64,000 nt of DNA from Reichenbachiella sp. 5M10 (lineage in GTDB: Bacteria > Bacteroidota > Bacteroidia > Cytophagales > Cyclobacteriaceae), in assembly GCF_002742335.1 (NCBI RefSeq), contig NZ_MDGR01000007.1, positions 1,554,501 to 1,618,500 on the forward strand, given 5' to 3'. Numbering within the stretch: the first letter of the stretch is position 1; every line of letters begins with the position of its first letter. Position numbers and translations under genes: made by a program. The notes beneath the pieces are model-generated. The model worked only from the letters and a program-made list of their open reading frames with translations. It was not told the DNA's origin and did no database searches. Below are positions 1-8,870 of this stretch, one piece after another.

Positions 1-1380
1 AAGGATGAATTCAAAGTGTTTGGATGGCATCCCTATTGGATGGGATCTGCATACAAGGAGTACAACTTCTCATTGCTCTCGACCATCGCCTACTTTTCTT
101 ATGAACTGAACCCGGAAACGGGAGGGTATCATACGGTGCATGATTGGAAAACGACAAGTTTGATTGACTCTGCCAAAGCACATGATACGAGGGTGCTGTT
201 GAGTGTAACCAATTTTGGAGCATCCAATAATAGGAAATTTCTTTCCTCACCCAATGCTCAGGATCGTCTCATCAATGAATTGATATCCTTGCTGAGTGAG
301 AGAGGAGCTCATGGTGTCAATATTGATTTTGAAAATATCCCCTCCAATCAGAGAGAGAACTTTACTTCCTTTCTTATCCAGTTGTCCAATAAATTGAAGC
401 TAGCGAATAAGGACTATCGAGTCACTTTGGCCGTGCCACCTATTGATCATGCTCATGTGTATGAATTTGCGCATATCAATGGCTACATAGACCTATTTAT
501 CATCATGGGGTACGAGTTTTATGGTATCACTAGCAGTGAGGCGGGCCCTGTTTCTCCCATTGGTAGTGGCAACTATTGGTGGGATTATAACCTACAGAGT
601 GCTCTGGATGAATACAGTGCTGAGGGTATCCCATTTGGCAAAACGCTCATGGGGTTGCCGTATTATGGAGCCGAGTGGAAGACGCACAGTTTAAAGTTTC
701 CTTCCAAGGTGAAGCAGTTTATGAAGTATCCCATGTATCGGGATGTGAAAAGAAAATATGGAGATCTGCCGTGCTGCGAAGATGAGGGTAGCAAGAGTAA
801 GTATTATGTCTATAGGGATGCGGACAATGACTATCGTCAATTATGGTATGAAGACAGTTTGTCCCTGAGTAAAAAATATGATTGGATCATCGAAAAGGGA
901 CTTGGGGGAGTCGGTATATGGGCTCTTGGCTATGACAATGGTCACGACGAGCTCTGGAGATTGTTAGCAGCCAAATTTGCTCATACTGGTTTGGAAGAAA
1001 AAACGGCTCGAATGGGGAACTTTTTTAGTCGCTATTCTCCGAGAAGGATCATGATGATGTTGATGCGAATCATCAAGGACCCCACGTATCTGGCGAGAAA
1101 CCCGAGACCATTGCTGTCTATTTTTGGAGCTATATCGGGAGTGAGTCTTCTAGGTTTTTTCTTTATCTACCGATACGGGTATAGAATATCTCGTTCTTTC
1201 AATGTGGCCATCAAAGGCACCATTGTACTCCTCGTCTTGGTTTTGATAGGGTTGATTTTTTTGGCAATGAAATTTTCGGTGGCTGGACAGCTACTCTATA
1301 TGACCATAGGTTTTGTGCTTGGAGGAGTGATCATTATGCTCATAAGTAGAAGGTTCTTAAGAGAAGTAGAATTACCATAA
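1..1380 (+). CDS. GH18-like glycoside hydrolase with C-terminal membrane helices (5' partial)
   Basis: The reading frame is open from base 1, so the true start lies upstream of the window; the GTG at 16 is internal. The visible part resembles the GH18/YaaH-type TIM barrel. The active-site strand reads GVNIDFEN, with the catalytic glutamate at codon 331-333; the first acidic position of the canonical DGxDxDxE motif is His here. After the barrel (to about base 1000) come three hydrophobic helices at roughly 1110-1170, 1205-1270 and 1290-1350, so the enzyme is probably held in the inner membrane. The stop is 2 bases before the DUF4255 gene, so it is likely co-transcribed with the injection system. 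Peptidoglycan or chitin-like substrate is an inference; family assignment is fairly sure, the biological role is not. Confidence 0.8.
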   Translation, partial: KDEFKVFGWHPYWMGSAYKEYNFSLLSTIAYFSYELNPETGGYHTVHDWKTTSLIDSAKAHDTRVLLSVTNFGASNNRKFLSSPNAQDRLINELISLLSERGAHGVNIDFENIPSNQRENFTSFLIQLSNKLKLANKDYRVTLAVPPIDHAHVYEFAHINGYIDLFIIMGYEFYGITSSEAGPVSPIGSGNYWWDYNLQSALDEYSAEGIPFGKTLMGLPYYGAEWKTHSLKFPSKVKQFMKYPMYRDVKRKYGDLPCCEDEGSKSKYYVYRDADNDYRQLWYEDSLSLSKKYDWIIEKGLGGVGIWALGYDNGHDELWRLLAAKFAHTGLEEKTARMGNFFSRYSPRRIMMMLMRIIKDPTYLARNPRPLLSIFGAISGVSLLGFFFIYRYGYRISRSFNVAIKGTIVLLVLVLIGLIFLAMKFSVAGQLLYMTIGFVLGGVIIMLISRRFLREVELP

Positions 1381-1382
1381 CT

Positions 1383-1919
1383 ATGATAGGATCAGCATTA
1401 AATACTGTAGCAGATACAATCAATGAGTACTTGAGCAACAGGTACTCAATCAGTGAGGATAAAGTCGTTGTGTCCAATTTGGTCGATTCGGAAGGGAATG
1501 TCGCAGTGACCGAACCCAATAAACTGGTATTGAGTCTTGTCAATCTGCAACCGGAAAAAATTGCTCAAAGAGGCCAAGTGTCGAACAAGGGTGTTTTGAA
1601 TGTCAATCTGTATGTCTTGTTTTCGTCTACATTTTCAGATTTGAATTATGCAGAAGGTTTGGATTATATCGCTGGAGTCATGTCATTCTTTCATGCCAAC
1701 AATGTATTGAATCATTCGAATGCACCGAATCTAGACAGTGGGTTGGAAAAACTGACCTTTGACATTTTTGCTCAGGACTTGCAAGATGCAAGCAACTTGT
1801 GGGGAGCCTTGGGAGCGAAATACATGCCGTCTGTGATCTACAAAATGAGGATGGTTACACTCAAAGAAGGAGACTTTGGTTTGAGTGCTCCATTGACAGG
1901 ACTTACTACGCGATTCTGA
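1383..1919 (+). CDS. DUF4255 / Pvc16-like tail terminator (cap) protein of eCIS
   Basis: A 178-residue protein starting with an ATG 2 bases after the preceding stop. The N-terminus (MIGSALNTVADTINEYL) and the central stretch on expressing a new basis of strands (LSLVNLQPEKIAQRG) are typical of the DUF4255/Pvc16 N-terminal family, which caps the sheath-tube end distal to the baseplate in Afp/PVC particles. It lacks a signal peptide, as expected for a particle assembled in the cytoplasm. Its TGA overlaps the ATG of the next gene (TGATG), which points to translational coupling. The assignment rests on family recognition and position at the head of the structural gene run. Confidence 0.85.
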   Translation: MIGSALNTVADTINEYLSNRYSISEDKVVVSNLVDSEGNVAVTEPNKLVLSLVNLQPEKIAQRGQVSNKGVLNVNLYVLFSSTFSDLNYAEGLDYIAGVMSFFHANNVLNHSNAPNLDSGLEKLTFDIFAQDLQDASNLWGALGAKYMPSVIYKMRMVTLKEGDFGLSAPLTGLTTRF

Positions 1920-2899
1920 TGATTAGCTTTCAGTTTCAATATCGTCCATTTATCGATGTTTCCATCGGACATGAGTTTTTTGACAGCTCAGTATTGAGTC
2001 AAATGAATGTAGTGCCCGATGCTCGTACCGAATATTGGCTGAGGAAGCTCAATATGGTGTTTAAGTGTGATGCGCATAGCTTCAAATTGTTGGTAGATCA
2101 TACGGCACAAGATGCGTTTTGGATGAAGGTTAAGCACCTAAGCGAACTGAATTTGGGGTTTTGGATATCATATAAGACCCCTTACTTCAGAAACGTCACA
2201 GCCAATACTTCACTTGAGCTGAATCAATTTTTCTTGTTGGACAACTCGAATACTAAAAGCAACAAGCTACATGCCAGCGATTTTGCTTCAGAGAGTGAAT
2301 GGATAGATGGGATGGATAGTGCGGACGAACTGGGTATAGATGCAGAGGTGCAGGATGCCTCGGGCCATTCACTGGACACCCTCACTGAAGGGTTGGTATA
2401 TGTAAAGACCGAATCTGGGCTTGAAAAGAAGTTGCAGTTGCCAGACCGAGGGGTTAGGTACCCCATAGGTTATGTCTTTCTGCGATTTGATAAGGACCAA
2501 ATAGAATCGATAGGGACGAGTATTAGAAGAGGGGAAGGGATTCCAGGGTATGATTACGAGGTGGCTTTTCAAGCTAGAGAAGTGACCTGGAAGTATATCC
2601 TGCAGTCCAAATATTCGATTGACCTAAAGAAAACACATATCAAGTCTGAGTCCCATAAGGTCACATTCAGTGGACCGGATGCAGAGCCTCATCGATCGGG
2701 TATGGAGACGTTTTCTTTTCAATCCAAAGTGCCATTGAAATTGTCCGAGTTTTCGGAATTTCATTTCCAATTGACAGAAAAATCAGGCAAAAGTGCCGAT
2801 AAGATATTGATTAAAAGGCTGCCCGTACCACGAGTAGATTCTTTGATCATGGATAATACGAGTAATAAACTGCTCGCTCAAATAAATGTTAATTTGTAA
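1919..2899 (+). CDS. Unrecognised eCIS-associated protein, possible cap-adaptor or second cap component
   Basis: The start is taken as the ATG at 1919, which overlaps the upstream stop codon, giving 326 residues; an earlier ATG at 1799 would lie deep inside the DUF4255 gene. The product begins MISFQFQYRPFIDVSIGHEFF, has no signal peptide or membrane helix, and looks like a mixed beta-rich soluble protein. I do not recognise a named family. Its place between the cap gene and the sheath gene, and the translational coupling, suggest a particle component acting at the cap end. AlgoCIS of Algoriphagus has extra cap-region proteins, so a cap adaptor is a reasonable inference, but nothing in the sequence proves it. 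Confidence 0.7.
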   Translation: MISFQFQYRPFIDVSIGHEFFDSSVLSQMNVVPDARTEYWLRKLNMVFKCDAHSFKLLVDHTAQDAFWMKVKHLSELNLGFWISYKTPYFRNVTANTSLELNQFFLLDNSNTKSNKLHASDFASESEWIDGMDSADELGIDAEVQDASGHSLDTLTEGLVYVKTESGLEKKLQLPDRGVRYPIGYVFLRFDKDQIESIGTSIRRGEGIPGYDYEVAFQAREVTWKYILQSKYSIDLKKTHIKSESHKVTFSGPDAEPHRSGMETFSFQSKVPLKLSEFSEFHFQLTEKSGKSADKILIKRLPVPRVDSLIMDNTSNKLLAQINVNL

Positions 2900-2924
2900 A
2901 TAACCACTAACAAAAATCTAGAAG

Positions 2925-4508
2925 ATGGCATTAAATTTAGCTACTCCTGGTGTTTACATTGAAGAGTTAAACGCCTTTCCGAATTCTGTAGCAGGAATTC
3001 CGACTTCTGTACCAGCTTTTGTAGGCTATACGGAAAAAACAAAAAGAGACGGGAAGTCTCTTGTGAATCAACCAGTAAGGATCAACTCCCTGTCTGATTA
3101 CATCAAACATTTTGGTACAGGTGCCAAGTCTACTTTCAGTATTCAAGAAGCGCAAGGTTCGGATGAAGCTGTAGTGGAGGTATCTGGTAGAGGGTACAAA
3201 TTGGTGCCAGATTCGGCTACCCGATTTATTCTCTTTGATAGTATTCGACTTTTCTTTGCAAATGGGGGAAGTACGTGTTGGGTAGTGAGTGTTGGTGGGT
3301 ATACCACGAGTACTGTAGCTCCTGCACCAGCGAAAAGTAAAGAGGGCAAAGAGGGGAAAGAACCTGCTGCCGCAACGGAAGTTGCTAAACCCAATACTAT
3401 TTCTAAAAAAATGCTTTTGGAAGGAGTGGAGGCATTGGTCGCAGAATCAGAGCCGTCCATGCTGTTGGTCCCAGAAGCAGTGATGCTCTCTGAGGGGGAT
3501 TGTTCGGCAGTGCAACAAGATATGTTGACGCATTGTGGGTTCAAGATGCGAGATAGATTTGCCTTATTGGATGTCCATAATGGTACCAAGCCAAGATCAT
3601 ATGATGCAAATGATGTGATTGCTAAATTCAGAGAAGGTATAGGTCTCAATCAACTTTCTTTTGGGGCGGCATATTATCCATGGGTACACAGTACAGTTGT
3701 GGATTCAGAAGAGATTGATGTGAGCAATATCACCAATCTAGATGTATTGGAATCTGTGTTAGGAGCTGAGGCGGATGTTTTGGCGGACTCACCCAAAAAG
3801 GCAGAAGAGGTCAAGGCTGAGTTGAAGAAAGTATCTCAAGGAACCATGAACACGGAGCAAGCTACGCAAATGCTAGGTGTTATAAGTCCTTCATTCAAGA
3901 AGTTTCAGGCCGCTATAAGAACCTACTTGAATATACTTCCACCAGCTGCAGGTATGGCAGGTGTCTACTGTATGGTGGACAATGAAAGAGGGATCTGGAA
4001 GGCTCCAGCCAATGTAAGCATCAATTCGGTTGTTGCTCCGACTGTGAGGCTGACCAATGAGGACCAAGAAGATTTGAACGTGACGGTATCTGGAAAATCT
4101 ATCAATGCGATCAGAGCATTTGTAGGTGATGGAACCACCGTTTGGGGTGCTAGAACGTTGAATGGCAACAGTCAAGATTGGAAATACATCAACGTACGTC
4201 GAACGGTTACTTTTATAGAGGAGTCGATCAAGTACGCCGCGAAGAAGTATGTGTATGAACCCAATACAGCGAATACATGGGTGCAAATTCGAAGCATGAT
4301 AAGTTCTTTTCTGAGCAATATTTGGAGACAAGGAGGCTTAGTAGGATTGACTTCAGATCAAGCTTTTGAGGTGCAAGTAGGCATGGGCTCTACCATGACG
4401 CCAAATGATGTATTGGATGGTGTCATGAATATCACTGTCAAAGTAGCAGTGTCTAGACCCGCCGAATTCATTGTGATTACATTCCAGCAAAAAATGCAGG
4501 AATCTTAA
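2925..4508 (+). CDS. Contractile tail sheath protein
   Basis: A 527-residue sheath subunit. The N-terminus (MALNLATPGVYIEELN followed by a run on proline and FVGYTEK) is the hallmark of phage-like and eCIS sheath proteins, and the C-terminal domain (about residues 425-527, from RRTVTFIEESIK to VITFQQKM) matches the gp18/VipB-type handshake region that links neighbouring subunits. A low-complexity linker rich in Ala, Lys and Glu sits near residues 127-150. Only one sheath gene is visible, whereas Afp and PVC encode three. The sheath surrounds the inner tube and contracts to drive injection. The gene is followed 33 bases later by the tube gene. Confidence 0.96.
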   Translation: MALNLATPGVYIEELNAFPNSVAGIPTSVPAFVGYTEKTKRDGKSLVNQPVRINSLSDYIKHFGTGAKSTFSIQEAQGSDEAVVEVSGRGYKLVPDSATRFILFDSIRLFFANGGSTCWVVSVGGYTTSTVAPAPAKSKEGKEGKEPAAATEVAKPNTISKKMLLEGVEALVAESEPSMLLVPEAVMLSEGDCSAVQQDMLTHCGFKMRDRFALLDVHNGTKPRSYDANDVIAKFREGIGLNQLSFGAAYYPWVHSTVVDSEEIDVSNITNLDVLESVLGAEADVLADSPKKAEEVKAELKKVSQGTMNTEQATQMLGVISPSFKKFQAAIRTYLNILPPAAGMAGVYCMVDNERGIWKAPANVSINSVVAPTVRLTNEDQEDLNVTVSGKSINAIRAFVGDGTTVWGARTLNGNSQDWKYINVRRTVTFIEESIKYAAKKYVYEPNTANTWVQIRSMISSFLSNIWRQGGLVGLTSDQAFEVQVGMGSTMTPNDVLDGVMNITVKVAVSRPAEFIVITFQQKMQES

Positions 4509-4541
4509 TTTATTTTTTTAACACATTAAATAGAAATAGAC

Positions 4542-4979
4542 ATGGCAGAAGAACTATGGCCGATTCCTAAGTTTCATTTTGAAGTGACTTGGGGAGATAT
4601 AGATTTAGGATTCCAGGAAGTGACTGGATTGGAAATGGAAACACAGTTTATTGAGTACAGAGCAGGAAATGATCCTGAGCTGATTACTCAGAAGCTACCA
4701 GGATTGAAAAAACACGGAAACATTACTTTGAAGAAAGGTGTGTTTGAAAACGATACCACATTCTACGATTGGTTTGCAGATGTACAGACCAATACGGAAA
4801 GAAGAGAGGATATCACTATTTCTTTGCTCAATGAAGAGCATGAACCCGTGATGACTTGGACGGTGAGGAATGCTTTCCCGGTGAAGATTTCTGGTCCAGA
4901 CCTTAAAGCTGATGCCAATGAGGTCGCGTTAGAAACGATCGAACTGGCCCACGAAGGCATAGAGCAGTCTGCGGGGTAA
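4542..4979 (+). CDS. Inner tube protein, gp19/Hcp-like (first copy)
   Basis: A 145-residue tail tube protein of the T4 gp19-like family. The N-terminus (AEELWPIPKFHFEVTWG), the FQEVTGLEMETQFIEYRAG segment and the KLPGLKKHGNITLKKGVF segment are the standard features of Afp1/Pvc1-type tube subunits. These form stacked hexameric rings inside the sheath. The position immediately downstream of the sheath is conserved in eCIS clusters. This copy is likely the main tube subunit because it is closest to the sheath and the shorter of the two; the second copy probably forms the tube start ring at the baseplate. No cargo domain is fused. Confidence 0.95.
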   Translation: MAEELWPIPKFHFEVTWGDIDLGFQEVTGLEMETQFIEYRAGNDPELITQKLPGLKKHGNITLKKGVFENDTTFYDWFADVQTNTERREDITISLLNEEHEPVMTWTVRNAFPVKISGPDLKADANEVALETIELAHEGIEQSAG

Positions 4980-4994
4980 TTGTAACTGCATCTA

Positions 4995-5492
4995 ATGGAA
5001 AAGCGACAGATAGCAGGAATTGATGAGTATCCCTTGACGGGATACCGGTTTCAGCTGACGCTTGCTGGACTTACGTCAGTAGTCCAGCAAGCTGCTGGAG
5101 CTGGAGATGCTAGTTTTCAGGAGATTTCTGGGATTAGTACGCAGATGACAGTAGAAGAGTACAAGGAAGGTGGGGAAAATAGATTTACCCACCATTTACC
5201 TCTTCATGTCAAACATTCGAATTTGATATTGAAACGAGGGATCGTTGGAAAAGCCAGTGAACTCACCAATTGGTGCAATACCACTTTGAACTCGGGGCTA
5301 GCCATGCCTATTGAGCTCAAGCAAGTCTTTGTACAGTTGATGGATGAGACGAATAAACCCGTGCTGGGTTGGACTTTTTTGAATGCATATCCTGTGAAGA
5401 TAGAGTACTCTGCATTGGATGCTCAGAAAGGAGATATATTCATTCAGACCGTAGAGATTTGTCATCAAGGGGTTATGGAAATGGTGTTTTAA
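4995..5492 (+). CDS. Inner tube protein, gp19-like (second copy, probable tube initiator)
   Basis: A 165-residue second gp19-like tube protein, 15 bases after the first. It shares the pattern of the family (FQEISGISTQMTVEEYKEGG, then HLPLHVKHSNLILKRGI and a GWTFLNAYPVKIEYSALDAQ C-terminal strand set). Compared with the first copy it has an extra loop near residues 30-40 rich in Gly and Ala. In Afp/PVC the equivalent paralogue (Afp5/Pvc5) makes the first ring that docks the tube on the spike. That role is inferred from length and gene order; membership of the tube family is clear. Confidence 0.93.
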   Translation: MEKRQIAGIDEYPLTGYRFQLTLAGLTSVVQQAAGAGDASFQEISGISTQMTVEEYKEGGENRFTHHLPLHVKHSNLILKRGIVGKASELTNWCNTTLNSGLAMPIELKQVFVQLMDETNKPVLGWTFLNAYPVKIEYSALDAQKGDIFIQTVEICHQGVMEMVF

Positions 5493-5494
5493 TT

Positions 5495-5659
5495 ATGTCA
5501 ATAGAAATTAAAGAACTCAAGATAAAAATGACTGTATCTCAACATAAACAAGTCAATGTAACAGGAGGGACAGGAATGAGCAAGGGAGAGGAAGAGCGCC
5601 TGATAAGGAAAATTGCAAGTCAGGTGATTGATCATGTCAATAGAAAATCAGAACGATAG
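5495..5659 (+). CDS. Small DUF5908-like eCIS protein
   Basis: A 54-residue protein starting MSIEIKELKIKMTV and ending in a basic amphipathic stretch (IASQVIDHVNRKSER). The ATG at 5495 lies 2 bases after the preceding stop; starts further upstream in this frame would overlap the tube gene heavily. The start pattern, length and position between tube and LysM genes match the DUF5908 family, short proteins found in contractile injection clusters of Bacteroidota. Molecular role is unknown. The next gene begins 14 bases downstream. Confidence 0.75.
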   Translation: MSIEIKELKIKMTVSQHKQVNVTGGTGMSKGEEERLIRKIASQVIDHVNRKSER

Positions 5660-5673
5660 TCAACTGTTAACCT

Positions 5674-6342
5674 ATGAATATATCTAACCCCATTGACCAG
5701 GTGATGACCAAACTGGTGTTTGTCAATCAAACAAAAAACACAGAATACAAAGTTAAGATAAACCCCTCATCCATCAAGCAGACCAAAAGGATAGAGTATG
5801 CCGATGGTTTGCCTCCAGGAGTAGATGGAGGGGTAATGAAATACAATAGGACGCTACCATCTACGATTACTTTTGAGATTGTTTTGGATGGGACGGGTGC
5901 TACTGGGTTGGCTCATATGGTTAATGACGTCAAGAAGGAGTTGGATAAGCTCGAAAGTGTGGTTTACTCTTTTGATGGAGAAACACACGAAGCTCCACAA
6001 ATCAAGATTTTTTGGGGGGATACTAAATTTTATGGACGTGTGACGGATCTAGACTATACACACACGCTCTTCAAACCAGGAGGAAAACCATTGAGAACGA
6101 AGGTGTCTATCTCTGTGGTAAGTAGCCAAAGCGAGATGGAGATGGCCAAGAGTATGAAGAGGAGTTCGCCGGATCTCAGCCATTTGGTAGTTGTGAAAAA
6201 TGGAGATACGCTACCGATGATGTGTCAAAGGATATACAACGATAGCAAGTACTATTTGCAAGTAGCCAAAATTAACAAGTTAATGAGTTTCCGAAGTCTC
6301 GAACCCGGTATGCAACTCCTATTTCCACCATTGAAGAAATGA
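5674..6342 (+). CDS. LysM-bearing CIS tube-associated protein (Pvc7-like)
   Basis: A 222-residue protein with an N-terminal beta-rich domain (residues 10-155, with INPSSIKQTKRIEYADG and FFWGD-like strands) typical of the contractile injection system tube/Afp7 family, and a C-terminal LysM module (about 168-220: VVVKNGDTLPMMCQRIYND ending in GMQLLFPP). Proteins of this type form a ring between tube and spike, comparable to phage gp53/gp54 region adaptors. The LysM here is probably structural, not cell-wall binding. The TGA overlaps the ATG of the spike gene (ATGA), which indicates coupled translation. Confidence 0.9.
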   Translation: MNISNPIDQVMTKLVFVNQTKNTEYKVKINPSSIKQTKRIEYADGLPPGVDGGVMKYNRTLPSTITFEIVLDGTGATGLAHMVNDVKKELDKLESVVYSFDGETHEAPQIKIFWGDTKFYGRVTDLDYTHTLFKPGGKPLRTKVSISVVSSQSEMEMAKSMKRSSPDLSHLVVVKNGDTLPMMCQRIYNDSKYYLQVAKINKLMSFRSLEPGMQLLFPPLKK

Positions 6343-8126
6343 AGAAAGGAAACGATAATGGGGGATCAGTAGTGACCTACCAAATCCTGTCTGGAGGGAC
6401 ACCAATAGAAGGTAGTTTTTTTGTCAATAAACTTCGTGTATCCAAGGAGGTCAATCGTGTCGCCTATGCTCGGATTGAGTTTTTTGATGGTGGGCTGGGC
6501 GAAGAAGATGAATTTCGTATAGCAGAATCAGGAAATTTTGAATTGGGCAAAGAGGTCGAGATAAAGGTCGGGTATAGTTCTAGTGAAGAAACCATCTTTA
6601 AAGGAATAGTCATTCGGAATGCCATCAGTGTCAATGAGGTAGAGGGGTTTAAGCTTGTCGTGGAATGCAAAGACAAGGCCGTAAAGATGACGGTTGGGCG
6701 AAAAAATGCTATATATACGGAAAGAAAGGATAGCGATATTATAGAGGAATTGATTGGTGCGTCTGGTTGTTCGGCTACTGTGACGACTACTAGTACAGAC
6801 CATGCCGAGATGATTCAACATTACATCTCAGATTGGGATTTTGTAATGCTGAGAGCAGAGGCCAATGGCTTTATTGTGGTCAATTCGGACAATACCATCA
6901 TAGTAGAAAAACCAACGAGCTCTCAACCTGATATTGAAGCTCGATTTGACGGCACAGTACTAGGAGTAGATGCTGTAGTGGATGCACAGCATCAGCTGAG
7001 CAATGTAGAGGCGACGGCATGGGATAGAAGTAATCAACAGCTCATTGTTTCATCGGTGAACGCCCCAAATGCAGAAAAGCAGGGAAACATGCGTTCCAAG
7101 AAATTGTCCGAAGTATTGGGGGTGAACCCTTATATATTACAGACAGGAGGGAATGTAGCCATGGCAGATTTGAAGTCTTGGGGAGAGTCCAAATTGATTA
7201 AATCTGAATTGGCCAAAATAAAAGGGACTGTCACGGTTCGTGGTACGTCTCGTGCTGAAATAAATACATGGTTCAAGCTAGAGGGTATGAGCAAGACCTT
7301 CGATGGCAATGCATATGTCTCTGGTGTTCATCACATCATTGAGAATGGAAATTGGGTAACAGATTTGCAGATTGGACTGAGAGAAGGCTGGTATGTAGAA
7401 GAAACCCCCGAGGTCAGTGCGGCTCCTGCTTCTGGTCTCGCTTCGCCTATTCACGGTTTGCAGATTGGTGTCGTCAAAAAGATAGACGAAGACCCGAGCG
7501 GCGACTATCGGGTGCAGGTTGTGATTCCTACTTTGCAGACTGACAATGTTCCAGTTTGGGCGAGGATTTCAAACTTATACAGTACAGCTGAGTCTGGTTT
7601 CTTTTTTATGCCAGAGATCGAAGATGAAGTGGTATTGGGCTTTTTTAATGACGATCCCAATTATCCTGTGATCCTGGGCTCCATGTATAATAAGAATTCT
7701 GTCCCAGCTTATATAGCCAATGCCGAGAATGACACCAAGTCCATCAAGACGAAAAGTCAATTGGAGATTCAATTTAACGAAACAGATAAAATCATTACAA
7801 TTAGTACCCCAGAGGGGCAGAAGGTGATATTGGATGATACAGATAAATCACTGACGCTGGTTGACGAAGCGAATTCGAATAAAGTCTATATGAATGCTGA
7901 TGGTGTATTGGTGGACTCGGCTAAGGATATCGTGCTCAATGCACAAGGAAATATCACCATGTCAGCACAAGGCAATGTCGAAATGACTGCTACGGGTGAC
8001 TTGACAGGTGAGGGGATGAATGTGACACTTACAGGGCAAACCAAGTTTGCAGCCGAAGGTGCTCAAGCAGAAATCAAGGGGTCTGGAATGACAGTAATCA
8101 AAGGAGGAATTGTACAAATAAACTAG
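6339..8126 (+). CDS. VgrG/gp27-gp5-like spike protein (Pvc8-like)
   Basis: A 595-residue central spike protein. Residues about 12-370 form the gp27-like part that adapts threefold spike symmetry to the sixfold tube, about 375-460 form the gp5-type OB fold (SPIHGLQIGVVKKIDEDPSGDYRVQVV and GSMYNKNSVP), and about 470-595 form the beta-helical needle with repeated short strands (VLNAQGNITMSAQGNVEMTA). There is no lysozyme or other effector domain between or after these parts, so the tip function is left to the separate PAAR protein encoded 3 bases downstream. Confidence 0.95.
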   Translation: MKKGNDNGGSVVTYQILSGGTPIEGSFFVNKLRVSKEVNRVAYARIEFFDGGLGEEDEFRIAESGNFELGKEVEIKVGYSSSEETIFKGIVIRNAISVNEVEGFKLVVECKDKAVKMTVGRKNAIYTERKDSDIIEELIGASGCSATVTTTSTDHAEMIQHYISDWDFVMLRAEANGFIVVNSDNTIIVEKPTSSQPDIEARFDGTVLGVDAVVDAQHQLSNVEATAWDRSNQQLIVSSVNAPNAEKQGNMRSKKLSEVLGVNPYILQTGGNVAMADLKSWGESKLIKSELAKIKGTVTVRGTSRAEINTWFKLEGMSKTFDGNAYVSGVHHIIENGNWVTDLQIGLREGWYVEETPEVSAAPASGLASPIHGLQIGVVKKIDEDPSGDYRVQVVIPTLQTDNVPVWARISNLYSTAESGFFFMPEIEDEVVLGFFNDDPNYPVILGSMYNKNSVPAYIANAENDTKSIKTKSQLEIQFNETDKIITISTPEGQKVILDDTDKSLTLVDEANSNKVYMNADGVLVDSAKDIVLNAQGNITMSAQGNVEMTATGDLTGEGMNVTLTGQTKFAAEGAQAEIKGSGMTVIKGGIVQIN

Positions 8127-8129
8127 CAT

Positions 8130-8423
8130 ATGGGATTACCAGCATCAGTAATGGGAGACAACCATGTTTGTCCAATGGCCTCAGGCCCAGTGCCTCATGT
8201 AGGAGGTCCTATAGTAGGGCCTTGTAGCCCTACTGTATTGATAGGAGGGATGCCCGCGGCAGTGGTGGGAGATATGGCAGTATGTACTGGTCCTCCCGAT
8301 ACGATTGCTATGGGGTCTACTACAGTATTGATCGGGGGCAAACCTGCTGCTCGTATTGGAGATACTTGTGCCCATGGCGGTGCTATTGTCGGCCCGGGTG
8401 TGGCGACAGTCATGATTGGTTAA
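8130..8423 (+). CDS. PAAR-domain spike tip protein
   Basis: A 97-residue PAAR protein. It contains the diagnostic repeated PAAR-type turns (GGMPAAVVGD and GGKPAARIGD, each followed by a His/Cys-bearing loop such as TCAHGGAIVGP) and His/Cys candidates for a metal site (HVCP near the start). It caps the needle of the VgrG-like spike and may carry effectors non-covalently. No C-terminal toxin extension is present, so this copy is structural only. Confidence 0.95.
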   Translation: MGLPASVMGDNHVCPMASGPVPHVGGPIVGPCSPTVLIGGMPAAVVGDMAVCTGPPDTIAMGSTTVLIGGKPAARIGDTCAHGGAIVGPGVATVMIG

Positions 8424-8442
8424 TTGATAAGAAAGAAGAATA

Positions 8443-8868
8443 ATGAGTGATAAGTCCTTTTTGGGTGTAGGGTGGAAGTTTCCACCAGAGTTTGAGCAGC
8501 GAAATGGTAGTGTGGTATTGGTATCTGAGGAAGAAGATATCCGTGAAAGCTTATACATACTTCTATCGACGATACCTGGCGAGCGAGTCATGATGCCGGA
8601 GTATGGGTGTAATCTCAAATTTGTGGCGTTTGAAAGCCTAGATTCAACATTGATCACTAGAGTGCAAGATGTCATCGAAAGAGCCATTTTGTACTTCGAG
8701 CCAAGGATCATCATCGATGAGATCAATGTGGGGCAGGATGATGATGATATGGGAAGATTGAATATAGATCTTATTTATACGATCCGTAGGACCAATACCC
8801 GAAGCAATATGGTGTACCCATATTACCTCATCGAGGGAACAGATGTTAGATATAAACCAAAGGCATAA
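8443..8868 (+). CDS. gp25-like baseplate wedge protein (Pvc9-like)
   Basis: A 141-residue protein of the GPW/gp25 family. The segment EEDIRESLYILLSTIPGERVMMPEYGCNL is the conserved core containing the EPR-like wedge motif region (here PGERVMMPEYG). The protein links sheath start to the baseplate wedge. It lies 19 bases after the PAAR gene and 2 bases before the J-like baseplate gene, the usual order in eCIS clusters. Confidence 0.94.
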   Translation: MSDKSFLGVGWKFPPEFEQRNGSVVLVSEEEDIRESLYILLSTIPGERVMMPEYGCNLKFVAFESLDSTLITRVQDVIERAILYFEPRIIIDEINVGQDDDDMGRLNIDLIYTIRRTNTRSNMVYPYYLIEGTDVRYKPKA

Positions 8869-8870
8869 CC

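Noticed and set aside
16-18. GTG as the start of the GH18-like gene
   Set aside because: The frame is open to base 1 and begins in the middle of the barrel, so the real start is outside the window.
1799-1918. Longer N-terminus for the 326-residue protein
   Set aside because: It would overlap the DUF4255 gene by 120 bases; the ATG at 1919 in a TGATG overlap is far more natural.
5369-5494. Upstream start for the DUF5908-like gene
   Set aside because: It lies within the tube gene and the product pattern MSIEIKEL starts at 5495.
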